Shown one piece after another: positions 22,501-29,953 of a stretch of DNA of 64,000 nt. Positions within the stretch are counted from its first letter, which is position 1, and each line of letters begins with the position of its first letter. This DNA is from Planctomycetota bacterium (GTDB lineage: Bacteria; Planctomycetota; J058; JAJDCQ01), in assembly GCA_029260755.1 (NCBI GenBank), contig JAJDCQ010000186.1, forward strand, positions 62,001-126,000. Direction: 5' to 3'. The translations under genes and the position numbers were made by a program. Under the pieces are notes generated by a model. It was not told the origin of the DNA and ran no database searches. It worked only from the letters and a program-made list of their open reading frames with translations.

Positions 22501-22608
22501 CACGGCGAGGCCATTGTCGGCGGCGCGGGCCGCTCGCGCCATCGGCGTGCGGTATCGCCCGAGGTCGGTGCGGGGCGGGTTCGGGTCGGTCGTCCGGTTT
22601 CGACGCAA
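19567..22608 (-). CDS. Transmembrane Ser/Thr kinase with CCG-type C-terminal module (paralogue E)
   Basis: The longest frame starts at TTG 22608 (1013 residues). ATG at 22542 is an alternative, but codons between the two keep the high third-position GC of coding sequence. Kinase motifs: GSGGMG at 60-65, Lys82, HRDLKPDN from 175, DFG near 195, with a Pro/Gly/Asp-rich insertion before the TDVYGLG segment. A transmembrane helix lies at about 366-388. The outer part carries VRAGGRIDRRSF, TRRNPAVLVFAAL, GAVVPWALGR, Cys-Cys-Gly at 878-880 and RHGRLDEGLAEL, which define the same module as the three kinases at 6.2-15.3 kb. It stands alone, convergent with one kinase-FGE gene and divergent from another, so the family has spread beyond the tandem array. 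Confidence 0.9.
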   Translation of the reverse strand: MRRNRTTDPNPPRTDLGRYRTPMARAARAADNGLAVRDPFDRPQKPGSQLGPYVIESLLGSGGMGAVYRVRHGATGAPAALKVLKADDSNASARLQRFQREAEVLARIDAHENVVRVHAVGLTGATAWCAMDLVEGASLAGRLESGVPITARDAAALLAAVADGIAHVHRHDVVHRDLKPDNVIIDARTGAPRIVDFGIAYDAFAESLTRTGAVLGTPAFMAPEQLGWSKEAATAVRPGGRPGDDDRPGARLDVRTDVYGLGATLYAVLTGRPPFIGETPLVVLAKVMRAPPDSPRAIVAAIPPPLEAICLQALEKDPADRYATASAFGEDLRRFLSGERVLASTASSWSSVLPRFLRPRSRIGRTAFAAIAASLAVAVTAIGVLVSGGSLLATSPGVRLDAAAAALGRGDPLPAGERAWLDELAVRTPGEEDGPREAARAIRARCLVQLDRVLSDPTDSAATLELAASVRAGGRIDRRSFRDALDALHASRRLDAIDALLHDADPVEPAPLEVAGALAAAMATDGPGGLRPPIDRTAFKALLRAPRISSDDKARLRIRRAERLIESGPERYPDALDELTDAFRNGEVPIAGAAWPDAFVHHAQRRFADLTAEAAPEIEALGAMLIRATGGDVTMPGDVVAVLQRHGGALHAAGVEVSESIPVWKFLAAGSFLEAHGMSPYKNTKRGALPGGITVERILEKAREELARTPTRRNPAVLVFAALSVEAERPEEAERLIRAAGATNVPSVWLRARYAEWLLSKQPDAENRFSRETYQAFLEAVERDAAVRPADRRWAWIPHRMAEVHVFAAGGPDPDLHDLFAAARRAIEAADAVLAGQNDWFDELEAHGAVVPWALGRTRIYCASLYDISERLVEQTICCGEGPGIDEAAEACARLLATPRLRAELGPSKATRYEARMRGARGRHAVRHGRLDEGLAELTRSIELELHYPDDDDEPGKRANWHLRLHALHTDHAKVLRALDRAEEAIEADAAAAREARSYEATRPADWPERFPD

Positions 22609-22664
22609 CGCGAAACCATCCCTGCCGACCGGAGTCTGAAGGTGCGGGCGGCGATGATGCTACG

Positions 22665-25600
22665 ATGGGCTCGTTCATTCGATCCCTTCGACGCACGCGC
22701 CGGCGGGTGGGGGACGTGGCGAGCGATTCCGAGCGATCCGCGGCGGCGAGCGAGCTCGTCGGCGCCACCTTCGGTCCTCTCACGATCGAGGCCCCTCTCG
22801 GGTCCGGCGGGATGGGCGTCGTCTATCGCGCCCGCCACGCCGAGCGGGGCCTCGTCTGCGCGAAGGTGCTCGCCCCCGAGCACGAGGCGCGCGGGTCGAT
22901 GCTCCGGCGCTTCCGGCGCGAGGCGCTCGGCGCCAAGAAGCTCCGCCATCCGAACGTCGTCCGCTCGTTCGGGCTGCTCGAGATCGACGACTACCAGGTC
23001 CTCGTCTGCGAGCTCGTCGAGGGGCACGACCTCGCCGAGCACCTGCGGCTCGCCGGCGGCGCGCTGCCCGTCAAGGAGTCGCTCCGGATCGCCCGAGACA
23101 TCGCGAGCGGCCTCTCGGCGGCGCACGAGGCGGGGCTCGTCCACCGCGACCTCAAGCCGGGCAATGTCCTCCTCGACGCCGAGGGCAACGCGAAGGTCGC
23201 CGACTTCGGCCTGGTTCTCCAGGTCGACGGCGAGCCGCTCGACGGCCAGACGATCCTGACCCAGAAGGGCGCCGTCCTCGGCACGCCGATGTACATGGCG
23301 CCCGAGCAGTGGCGCGGCGCCCACGACGTCGACGGCCGGGCCGACCTCTACGCCCTCGGCGTCCTGCTCTACCAGTGTCTCTCGGGCTGGCCGCCGTTCA
23401 CCGCCGACACGGTCGCCGACCTGATGGTCGCCCATCTCCAGGAGGCTCCCTTCCCGCTCCGGAATCACGCGCCGCACGTGCCGATGGCGGTCTGCGATCT
23501 CGTCATGGAGCTGCTCGCGAAGACGCCCGACGAGCGCCCCCGGGATGCCGCCGTCACCGCCGACCGGATCGCCGGCCTGGCCGCGCATCGGAGCGTCGCC
23601 CAGGCCGACCCGCCCGCGCGCCCGGGGCGGCCGGCCGCGCCCGCACCGGGAGGGACCGTCTCGATCGCCGGCCCCGACGGCTCGATCTCCGAGGAGGACC
23701 TCGCCCCGCCGCCCGCCGAGGTGGGCCTCGCGTCGGGCTCGGAGCCCGGAGACCTCATCGGCGCGGTGATCGCCGGCAAGTTCGAGGTGCGCGGCGTCCT
23801 CGGACGCGGCGGGATGGGGACGGTCTACCGGGTCTGGCATCGCCTCCTCGAGGAGGAGTTCGCCCTCAAGTTCCTCCGCGGTCGCGGCCAGGCGAGCCGC
23901 GAGTTCCGCGAGCGCTTCCTCCGCGAGGCGAAGGCGCTCCTCGCGTTCAGCCACGAGGGCGCGGTCGGACTGCGCGAGTTCGGCGAGCACGACGGCGCCC
24001 TCTTCATGACCCAGGACCTGGCGCCGGGCCAGACCCTGGCGACCTTCCTGGCGGTCCGCGGGCGATCCGGGATCACCGCGGAGACGACCCTCGAGATCGC
24101 CCGGCAGCTCCTGACGTGCCTCCACGCGGCCCACGAGGCCGGCCTCGTCCATCGCGACCTCAAGCCCGAGAACCTGATGATCGACCGGCGCCCCGATGGG
24201 TCGCTCGGCGTGAAGATCCTCGACTTCGGGATCGCGAAGATCCTCTCCGACGCGGCCGCCGCCGCGGGCGACGACGTCGACCTGACCGCGACCGGCACCG
24301 CCCTCGGGACGCCATCCTACATGTCGCCCGAGCAGGCCGCCGGCGATCCGGTCGACCGGCGCAGCGACGTCTACTCGGCGGCGGCGATCCTCTACGAGTG
24401 TCTCTCGGGTCGGCTGCCGATCGTCGCGAAGAGCCAGCAGGAGCTCCTCTACAAGATCGTCATGCAGCCCCCGCCGCCGCTCATCGACGAGGCGGGCGAC
24501 CGAGCCTCCCTCGCTCTGTGCCACGCGGTCGAGGCCGGCCTCGCGAAGAAGCGCGAGGATCGGCCCGCGACCGCGGCCGAGCTGCTCGAGCGGCTCGAGT
24601 CGGCGCAGGCGGTCGCCCCCGAGCCGGCGCGGCGAGACGGCGGCAAGCGCCGGCGGACGGCGCGGTCGCCGCGGACCGGGCCTACCCAGACCCTCGCCGG
24701 CGTCGGGTCGAAGGGGCCGCGCGGGACGATCGCGATCACCGCGGCCAGCTCGCCGACCGAGCTGCTCGGTCAGGGCTGGCGTCCGAGCCCGGCGCCTCCG
24801 CCGCGTCGCGGCGGCCCCGTCGTCGCCCTCGGCGTCTCGGCGATCGTGCTGGCGCTCGCGGCCGCGGGCGTCGCGATCGTCCTCGGAGGGCGCGGCGCGG
24901 CGAACGGCGACGGCGACGACCTCGGTCGGCTTCGCTTCACCCGGCTCGATCCGCCGGCCGGCGTCACGGTCTGGCTCGCCGAGCCGCGGCTGCGGGTGAG
25001 CGGGCGGCTCTCGGACCGCGCCGCCGGTCCCGTTCGGATCGGCGAGCGCGGCGGGGAGCCGATCGAGGTCGAGGTCCCGTGGCACGGGCGGTTCGAGGCG
25101 CTCGTGGAGCTCTCGCCCGGAGCGACCGACGTCGAGGTGCGCGCCGGCCGCACGCCGGTCGACGTCCTCGCGACGATCCCCGTCGTGATCGACGTCGATC
25201 CGCCCGCGCCCCGGATCGAGGCGCCGGAGGGATGGGCGCCGGGCAGCCCGCTCGTCGCGACCATCCGGGCGGGGGATGCGCATCCGGCCTGGGTCCGGGT
25301 CGCGTTGAGGCTCGACGGGCGCGTCGTCGGCGACCCGGTCGAGCGGACGCCCGACGCCGACGGCGTCGTCGAGGTCGAGCTCGCCCCGCCGCCGGCGGTC
25401 GCCCGCGCCGAAGCGTTCGAGGTGACGGTGATCGTCCGCGACCGGGCCGGTCACGAGGCGAGCGCGAGCGCTCCGGTCGCCGTCTCGAAGGACGGCCCGG
25501 CGATCGAGATCGAGAGCCCGGACGATCGGGCGGTGACGGCCGCGCGGACGATCGAGCTTCGCGCTCAGGTCGTCGGCGATCGGCCTCGCGGCGACGTCGT

Positions 25601-27398
25601 CGTCGCGATCCTCCTGGATGCGGAGGAGGTGGCCGTCCGCACGATCACCCGCCGGGAGGATGGCCTCGTCCACGACCCGCGCCTCGACCTGCCGCCCGAG
25701 GACGGCGAGTACCGGATCGAGGTGCGCGCGGTCGATCGTCATGGACATCGCAGCCGCCGCTCGGTGGCGCTCCGGGTCGACCGGACGCCGCCGGAGGTCG
25801 AGGTGACGATGCCCGCGGCCGGCGCGGTCACCAACGCCCACGAGCTCGAGGTCCGGATCGACGCGCGCGACCCGAGCGGCGTCGCCCGGGTCGAGGTGTC
25901 GGCGCCGAACGGGCCGATCCCGTTCGAGCGCGACCCGGAGACGACGGAGGTCTGGGTCGGGCGGGCGCCGCTCCCCGAGGAGGACGGCCCGGCCGACGTC
26001 TCGCTCCTGGTCGAGGATGCCGCCGGGGCGAGCGTGACCGTCCCGGTCGCCGTCGTCGTCGACCGGACGCCGCCGTCGGTCGAGGCGCGGGCGGCGGGGC
26101 GTCACGTCCGGGTGGACGTCGTCGACGCGAGCCCGATCGCCGCGGCGACCCTCGACGGTCGTCCGCTCCCGCGGGCCGAGGACGGGAGCTTCGCCGGCGA
26201 TGCCGAGGTCGCCGACACCGGGAAGAGCGAGGCGAAGGTCGAGGTGGTCGATGCGGCCGGCAACGTCGGTCGGGCGACGGTCACGATCGACGTCGACCGG
26301 ACGGCGCCGTCGGTCCGGGTCGAGGCGCCTGATCGGCCGCCGTCGACCTACGCCGGGTCGATTCCGATCAGGGTGCGGGCGGCCGGCGCGAGCCGCGTCA
26401 CCCTCGCCGACGGGACGGACCTCGTCCGCGGCGAGGACGGCGCGTGGCGCGGGTCGTGGGCGATCCCCTACGCCGGACGTCAGGTGACGACGGTGACGGC
26501 GCGCGATGCCGCGGGCAACGAGGCGAAGGCGCAGATCGTCGCGACCCGCCTGACCGTGCCCGAGGAGGTCTGGTGGACGCCGACCGCGGAGCAGCTCGCC
26601 GCGGCCGCCGAGCGCGGCTGGCCGCTCTTCTTCGAGAGCGCGGTCGGGATGCGGTTCGTCCTCGTCCCGGGCGGAACGTTCGCGATGGGGAGCCCCGAGG
26701 ACGAGCCCGGGCGGAGCGCGGATGATGAGGCCTCGCACTCCGTCACCCTCTCGAGCCCCTACTACGTCGCCGCCGACGAGGTCGGCAACGGCGTGCTCCG
26801 GCGATTCCGGCCGGATCACAGCAGCGGTCGCTACCGCGGGCAGAACCTCGACCGGGACGATCAGCCGGCCGTCGAGGTGAGCTGGGCGACGGCGGTCGCC
26901 TTCGCGCGCTGGTGCGGCGAGCAGGAGGGGGACGCCGACCGCTACGCCCTGCCGACCGAGGCGGAGTGGGAGCGCGCGGCCCGGGCGGGGACGACGGGGC
27001 GGTGGTTCTGGGGCGACGACGCGGCGAAGGCCAGTCGCTTCGCCAACGTGCCCGACCGGTCGATCACGATGTTCCTCGAGACGTGGGAGCACCTGCCGGT
27101 CGACGACGGCCACGCCGTCGCGTCGCCGCTCGCGAGCTTCGCGCCGAACCCCTTCGGTCTCCACGACGTGATCGGCAACGTCGGCGAGTGGTGCGCCGAC
27201 CGGTTCGCCGCCTACCCCGAAGGCGAGGCGATCGACCCGACCGGGCCGGCCGAGGGCGAAGCGCGGGCGATCCGCGGCGGCTCGTGGTACGACCGGCCCG
27301 CCTGCGCCCGGGCCGCCTACCGGCGCGGGCACGAGCCGACCTACCGCTCGCGCAGCATCGGGTTCCGCGTCGTCACCCGGTCGCCGCCCGGTCGGTGA
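22665..27398 (+). CDS. Twin-kinase receptor with Ig-like repeats and C-terminal FGE-sulfatase domain
   Basis: The 1577-residue protein holds two kinase domains in tandem. The first has GSGGMG near 46, HRDLKPGN near 160 and DFG near 179; the second has GRGGMG near 380, HRDLKPEN near 495 and DFG near 520. A basic linker leads to a transmembrane helix at about 719-742. Then come roughly six Ig-like beta-sandwich repeats, several ending in VDRTPPEV, VDRTPPSV or VDRTAPSV. The last 240 residues are FGE-like (GMRFVLVPGGTFAMGSPEDE, LPTEAEWERAARAG, NPFGLHDVIGNVGEWC, IRGGSW), but only one of the two catalytic cysteine positions is kept. ATG 22665 lacks a clear ribosome site; GTG near 22719 is an alternative start. 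Likely a surface receptor reading an outside ligand; the ligand is unknown. Confidence 0.92.
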   Translation: MGSFIRSLRRTRRRVGDVASDSERSAAASELVGATFGPLTIEAPLGSGGMGVVYRARHAERGLVCAKVLAPEHEARGSMLRRFRREALGAKKLRHPNVVRSFGLLEIDDYQVLVCELVEGHDLAEHLRLAGGALPVKESLRIARDIASGLSAAHEAGLVHRDLKPGNVLLDAEGNAKVADFGLVLQVDGEPLDGQTILTQKGAVLGTPMYMAPEQWRGAHDVDGRADLYALGVLLYQCLSGWPPFTADTVADLMVAHLQEAPFPLRNHAPHVPMAVCDLVMELLAKTPDERPRDAAVTADRIAGLAAHRSVAQADPPARPGRPAAPAPGGTVSIAGPDGSISEEDLAPPPAEVGLASGSEPGDLIGAVIAGKFEVRGVLGRGGMGTVYRVWHRLLEEEFALKFLRGRGQASREFRERFLREAKALLAFSHEGAVGLREFGEHDGALFMTQDLAPGQTLATFLAVRGRSGITAETTLEIARQLLTCLHAAHEAGLVHRDLKPENLMIDRRPDGSLGVKILDFGIAKILSDAAAAAGDDVDLTATGTALGTPSYMSPEQAAGDPVDRRSDVYSAAAILYECLSGRLPIVAKSQQELLYKIVMQPPPPLIDEAGDRASLALCHAVEAGLAKKREDRPATAAELLERLESAQAVAPEPARRDGGKRRRTARSPRTGPTQTLAGVGSKGPRGTIAITAASSPTELLGQGWRPSPAPPPRRGGPVVALGVSAIVLALAAAGVAIVLGGRGAANGDGDDLGRLRFTRLDPPAGVTVWLAEPRLRVSGRLSDRAAGPVRIGERGGEPIEVEVPWHGRFEALVELSPGATDVEVRAGRTPVDVLATIPVVIDVDPPAPRIEAPEGWAPGSPLVATIRAGDAHPAWVRVALRLDGRVVGDPVERTPDADGVVEVELAPPPAVARAEAFEVTVIVRDRAGHEASASAPVAVSKDGPAIEIESPDDRAVTAARTIELRAQVVGDRPRGDVVVAILLDAEEVAVRTITRREDGLVHDPRLDLPPEDGEYRIEVRAVDRHGHRSRRSVALRVDRTPPEVEVTMPAAGAVTNAHELEVRIDARDPSGVARVEVSAPNGPIPFERDPETTEVWVGRAPLPEEDGPADVSLLVEDAAGASVTVPVAVVVDRTPPSVEARAAGRHVRVDVVDASPIAAATLDGRPLPRAEDGSFAGDAEVADTGKSEAKVEVVDAAGNVGRATVTIDVDRTAPSVRVEAPDRPPSTYAGSIPIRVRAAGASRVTLADGTDLVRGEDGAWRGSWAIPYAGRQVTTVTARDAAGNEAKAQIVATRLTVPEEVWWTPTAEQLAAAAERGWPLFFESAVGMRFVLVPGGTFAMGSPEDEPGRSADDEASHSVTLSSPYYVAADEVGNGVLRRFRPDHSSGRYRGQNLDRDDQPAVEVSWATAVAFARWCGEQEGDADRYALPTEAEWERAARAGTTGRWFWGDDAAKASRFANVPDRSITMFLETWEHLPVDDGHAVASPLASFAPNPFGLHDVIGNVGEWCADRFAAYPEGEAIDPTGPAEGEARAIRGGSWYDRPACARAAYRRGHEPTYRSRSIGFRVVTRSPPGR

Positions 27399-27408
27399 CC
27401 TGACCGAC
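27391..27408. terminator. Hairpin between convergent genes
   Basis: GTCGGT-GACCTG-ACCGAC gives a 6-bp stem and 6-base loop. The stop codon of the twin-kinase gene (27396-27398) begins in the left arm. The convergent gene ends at 27418. No T-run follows. Confidence 0.4.
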
Positions 27409-27417
27409 GGAGCCCGG

Positions 27418-28224
27418 TCATCGCAGGCCCCGGGGCGGCTCCTTCGCGGAGGCTGCGAGCGCCGCGCTCGCCTCGGCGACATCGTCGGCGCTCACGTGGC
27501 CCTTCTCGACGAGCACCTCCGCGAGCGGCGCCTCGGCGGGGCCGCCGCGAGCGCGCTGCGCGAGGAGGCAGCTCTCGAGGTCGCCGGGCCGGAGGAGTCG
27601 AGCGCTCACGAGCCGGTCGGCGAGCGCGCGCTCGGCCGGATCGCTCGGTCGGACCGCCTCCGCTTCGTCGGAGTGGTCCGTCTCGGCGTCGTCGAGGAAG
27701 GCGATCACCGCCACGGCGACGTGGCGCGCGTCGGCCCGGCACGTCGTCGTCCGCATCAGTCGAATGGGGCGTTCTCGAGCGGGGTGGAGCCAGACGATCC
27801 AGACCCCGTCGCCTCCGCCGTCCAGGAGCGGTCGCGGCCTGGCAACCGGCCGGACGCGGCGCTTCTGCTCGATCTCCACCTCCGTCCCGCGGAGGGGGCT
27901 CGTGGCGCGAGCCAGGACGATCGAGCCCACGCTCGTCTCGTCGGTGAGCTCGTCAGTCGACCGGTCCATGACGACGCGGCGAGTTCGGAGGAATCCGGTG
28001 AACGCTCCGGCGCTCACCACGGCGCCGATCACCAGGAGCCCCAGCCCGTTCCTGGTCGCCTCGGGGTGCTCGCTCGCGACGAGGAAGGACACGCCACCGC
28101 CGAGGGCGAGGACGCCGAGGACGAGCCCGAGGACGATCCCGCCGACCGGCGGCGAGACGGTGAGAGTGAGGACCTGGCCCGATCGGGCGATCTCGACGGA
28201 GTCGTTCGGCTGGACGCGTCCCAT
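27418..28224 (-). CDS. Membrane protein with C-terminal helical (T2SSE-N-like) module
   Basis: The 268-residue protein has two adjacent transmembrane helices at about residues 28-50 and 60-80 (VGGIVLGLVLGVLALGGGVSFLV and GLGLLVIGAVVSAGAFTGFL). A beta-rich middle part follows (VGSIVLARATSPLRGTEVEI), resembling the PH-like region of small bacterial membrane proteins. The C-terminus reads LVSARLLRPGDLESCLLAQR and then PLAEVLVEKGHVSADDVAEA. That two-helix pattern is like the N-terminal domain of GspE/PilB ATPases, which also turns up beside planctomycete kinases. The gene starts 4 bp after the GMC oxidoreductase, so both share an mRNA. Function unknown; a link to kinase signalling is inference from the domain and neighbourhood. 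Confidence 0.7.
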   Translation of the reverse strand: MGRVQPNDSVEIARSGQVLTLTVSPPVGGIVLGLVLGVLALGGGVSFLVASEHPEATRNGLGLLVIGAVVSAGAFTGFLRTRRVVMDRSTDELTDETSVGSIVLARATSPLRGTEVEIEQKRRVRPVARPRPLLDGGGDGVWIVWLHPARERPIRLMRTTTCRADARHVAVAVIAFLDDAETDHSDEAEAVRPSDPAERALADRLVSARLLRPGDLESCLLAQRARGGPAEAPLAEVLVEKGHVSADDVAEASAALAASAKEPPRGLR

Positions 28225-28228
28225 GAGA

Positions 28229-29893
28229 TCACTCGGCGGTCCGGGCGGTGTCGCCCTTGGGCGGGATCAGGCTCATCGCGCGCTCGGCGAGCGCGGTGAT
28301 CGTCAGCGAGGGGTTGACGCCGGGGTTCGCGGAGATCGCCGAGCCGTCGATCACGAACAGACCGGGGTAGTTGAAGACGCGGTGGCTCGCGTCGATCACG
28401 CCGTCGGTCGCGTCGCGGCCCATGCAGCACCCGCCGAGGATGTGGGCGGTGCTCGGGATCCCGAGAGCGGTCTCCGAGGCGAGGCTGCCGGTGACGCCGC
28501 CGACCTTCTCGGCGAAGCGCTCGGCGATCTCGGTCGCCTCGGGGATCGAGGCCGTCGGGGGCTCGCCGTCGGAGAGGCGGCTCCCCATCCCGTCGCGGAA
28601 GCCGGTCCACAGGTTGCGTTGCCGCTCGAAGGCGAGGGTGCCGTCGAGGGTCCGCATGTAGAGCATCACCTGGGTCTGCTTCGCGAAGTCGTCGACGATG
28701 AGGACCCGGAGCCAGCGGAGCGGCCGACTCGCGAAGTTGCGCACGGCGGAGGCGAGCCGCTGGAAGATGTTCGCGCCCGAGGCGTGGGCGACGGTGAGGG
28801 TCCGGAAGAAGCCCGACCCGCGGCCGTAGCGGACCGGCTCGATGTGGCTGTGGTCGTCGGTGTGGAAGATCGAGGTGATCGCGATGCCCTTGGAGAAGTC
28901 GAGCTCGCTCCGAGGGCTCGTCACGCCGATGAGGGACTCGCTGTTCGTGCGGACCGACGTCCCGAGGCGCGGGCTCAGCGCGGGGAGCTGGTCCGGGTCG
29001 CGGCGCGCCTGGAGGAGCAGGTCGACCGTGCCCATCACGCCGCCCGCGAAGATGACGTTGTCGGCGGCGAAGGCGAGCCGGCGGCGGCGGAGGAGCCCGA
29101 GGGAGAGGTCGGCGATGACGTCGTAGCCGCCGCCGTGGCGCGGCTTCACCGCGGTCACCTCGGTGTCGGGCTGGACGACCGCGCCGGCCTGCTCGGCGAG
29201 CCAGAGGTAGTTCTTGTCGAGGGTGTTCTTCGCCCCGTGCCGACAGCCGGTCATGCAGGCGCCGCAGAAGTGGCAGCCGGTCCGGTCGGGCCCGCGGCCG
29301 TCGAAGAACGGGTCGGGAACGGTCTTGCCGGGCTCGCCGAAGTAGACGGCGACCTCGTTGCTCCCGTAGTGCTCCTCGCGCCCCATGTCGCGCGCGATCT
29401 CGCGCAGCACCCGGTCGCCGGTCGTCTCGTGCGGGTTCTCCGTCGCGCCGAGCATCCTCCGGGCCATCGCGTAGTGCGGCTCCAGCTCGGCCTTCCAGTC
29501 GGCGAGGTGCCCCCAGGAGGGGAGCGAGAAGAACTCGTCGGCCGGGATCGGGAGGGTGTTCGCGTAGACGAGCGAGCCGCCGCCGACGCCGACCCCCGAC
29601 AGGACGGTGATGTGGCGGAGGAACGTCATCTTCATGATGCCGCGGAGGCCGAGCGCGGGGAGCCACATCCAGCGGCGAAGGTCCCAGTTCGTCTCGGGGA
29701 AGTCGGCCGGTCCGTAGCGGCGGCCCTTCTCGATGACGAGGACGCGGTAGCCCTTCTCGGTCAGGCGGTGGGCGGAGACGCTGCCGCCGAAGCCGCTTCC
29801 AATGATGACGTAGTCCCAGCGCGAGCGGTCGGGGACGACCTGGCGCGGGCGGAGGGCGCGGCGGCGGGGGGGGATGGTCGGGCGGTCGGCCAT
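28229..29893 (-). CDS. GMC family FAD-dependent oxidoreductase (cholesterol-oxidase-like)
   Basis: The 554-residue enzyme has the FAD Rossmann motif GSGFGGSVSAHRLTEKG at about residue 32, then the GMC segment SGVGVGGGSLVYAN near 100. A Cys-rich loop, CHFCGACMTGC, lies near residue 206; this ferredoxin-like loop is typical of GMC enzymes annotated as cholesterol oxidases. Late motifs HILGGCCMG and VIDGSAISANPGVNPSLTITALAE complete the FAD and substrate domains. Family members oxidise alcohols, including sterols, using oxygen or another acceptor. No signal peptide is visible. It begins 60 bp after the giant kinase gene and is followed closely by the membrane protein at 27418. The substrate cannot be told from sequence. 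Confidence 0.9.
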   Translation of the reverse strand: MADRPTIPPRRRALRPRQVVPDRSRWDYVIIGSGFGGSVSAHRLTEKGYRVLVIEKGRRYGPADFPETNWDLRRWMWLPALGLRGIMKMTFLRHITVLSGVGVGGGSLVYANTLPIPADEFFSLPSWGHLADWKAELEPHYAMARRMLGATENPHETTGDRVLREIARDMGREEHYGSNEVAVYFGEPGKTVPDPFFDGRGPDRTGCHFCGACMTGCRHGAKNTLDKNYLWLAEQAGAVVQPDTEVTAVKPRHGGGYDVIADLSLGLLRRRRLAFAADNVIFAGGVMGTVDLLLQARRDPDQLPALSPRLGTSVRTNSESLIGVTSPRSELDFSKGIAITSIFHTDDHSHIEPVRYGRGSGFFRTLTVAHASGANIFQRLASAVRNFASRPLRWLRVLIVDDFAKQTQVMLYMRTLDGTLAFERQRNLWTGFRDGMGSRLSDGEPPTASIPEATEIAERFAEKVGGVTGSLASETALGIPSTAHILGGCCMGRDATDGVIDASHRVFNYPGLFVIDGSAISANPGVNPSLTITALAERAMSLIPPKGDTARTAE

Positions 29894-29953
29894 GACGGTC
29901 GGATGATAGCGACCGGGCCGACGAGCGTCATGGCGCCGTCGCCGGTGGCGCCG

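Noticed and set aside
22446..27482. A 1678-residue open frame on the minus strand.
   Set aside because: It is the mirror of the twin-kinase/FGE gene on the plus strand. The product is Arg/Asp/Gly-rich without any domain, as expected from extreme third-position GC.
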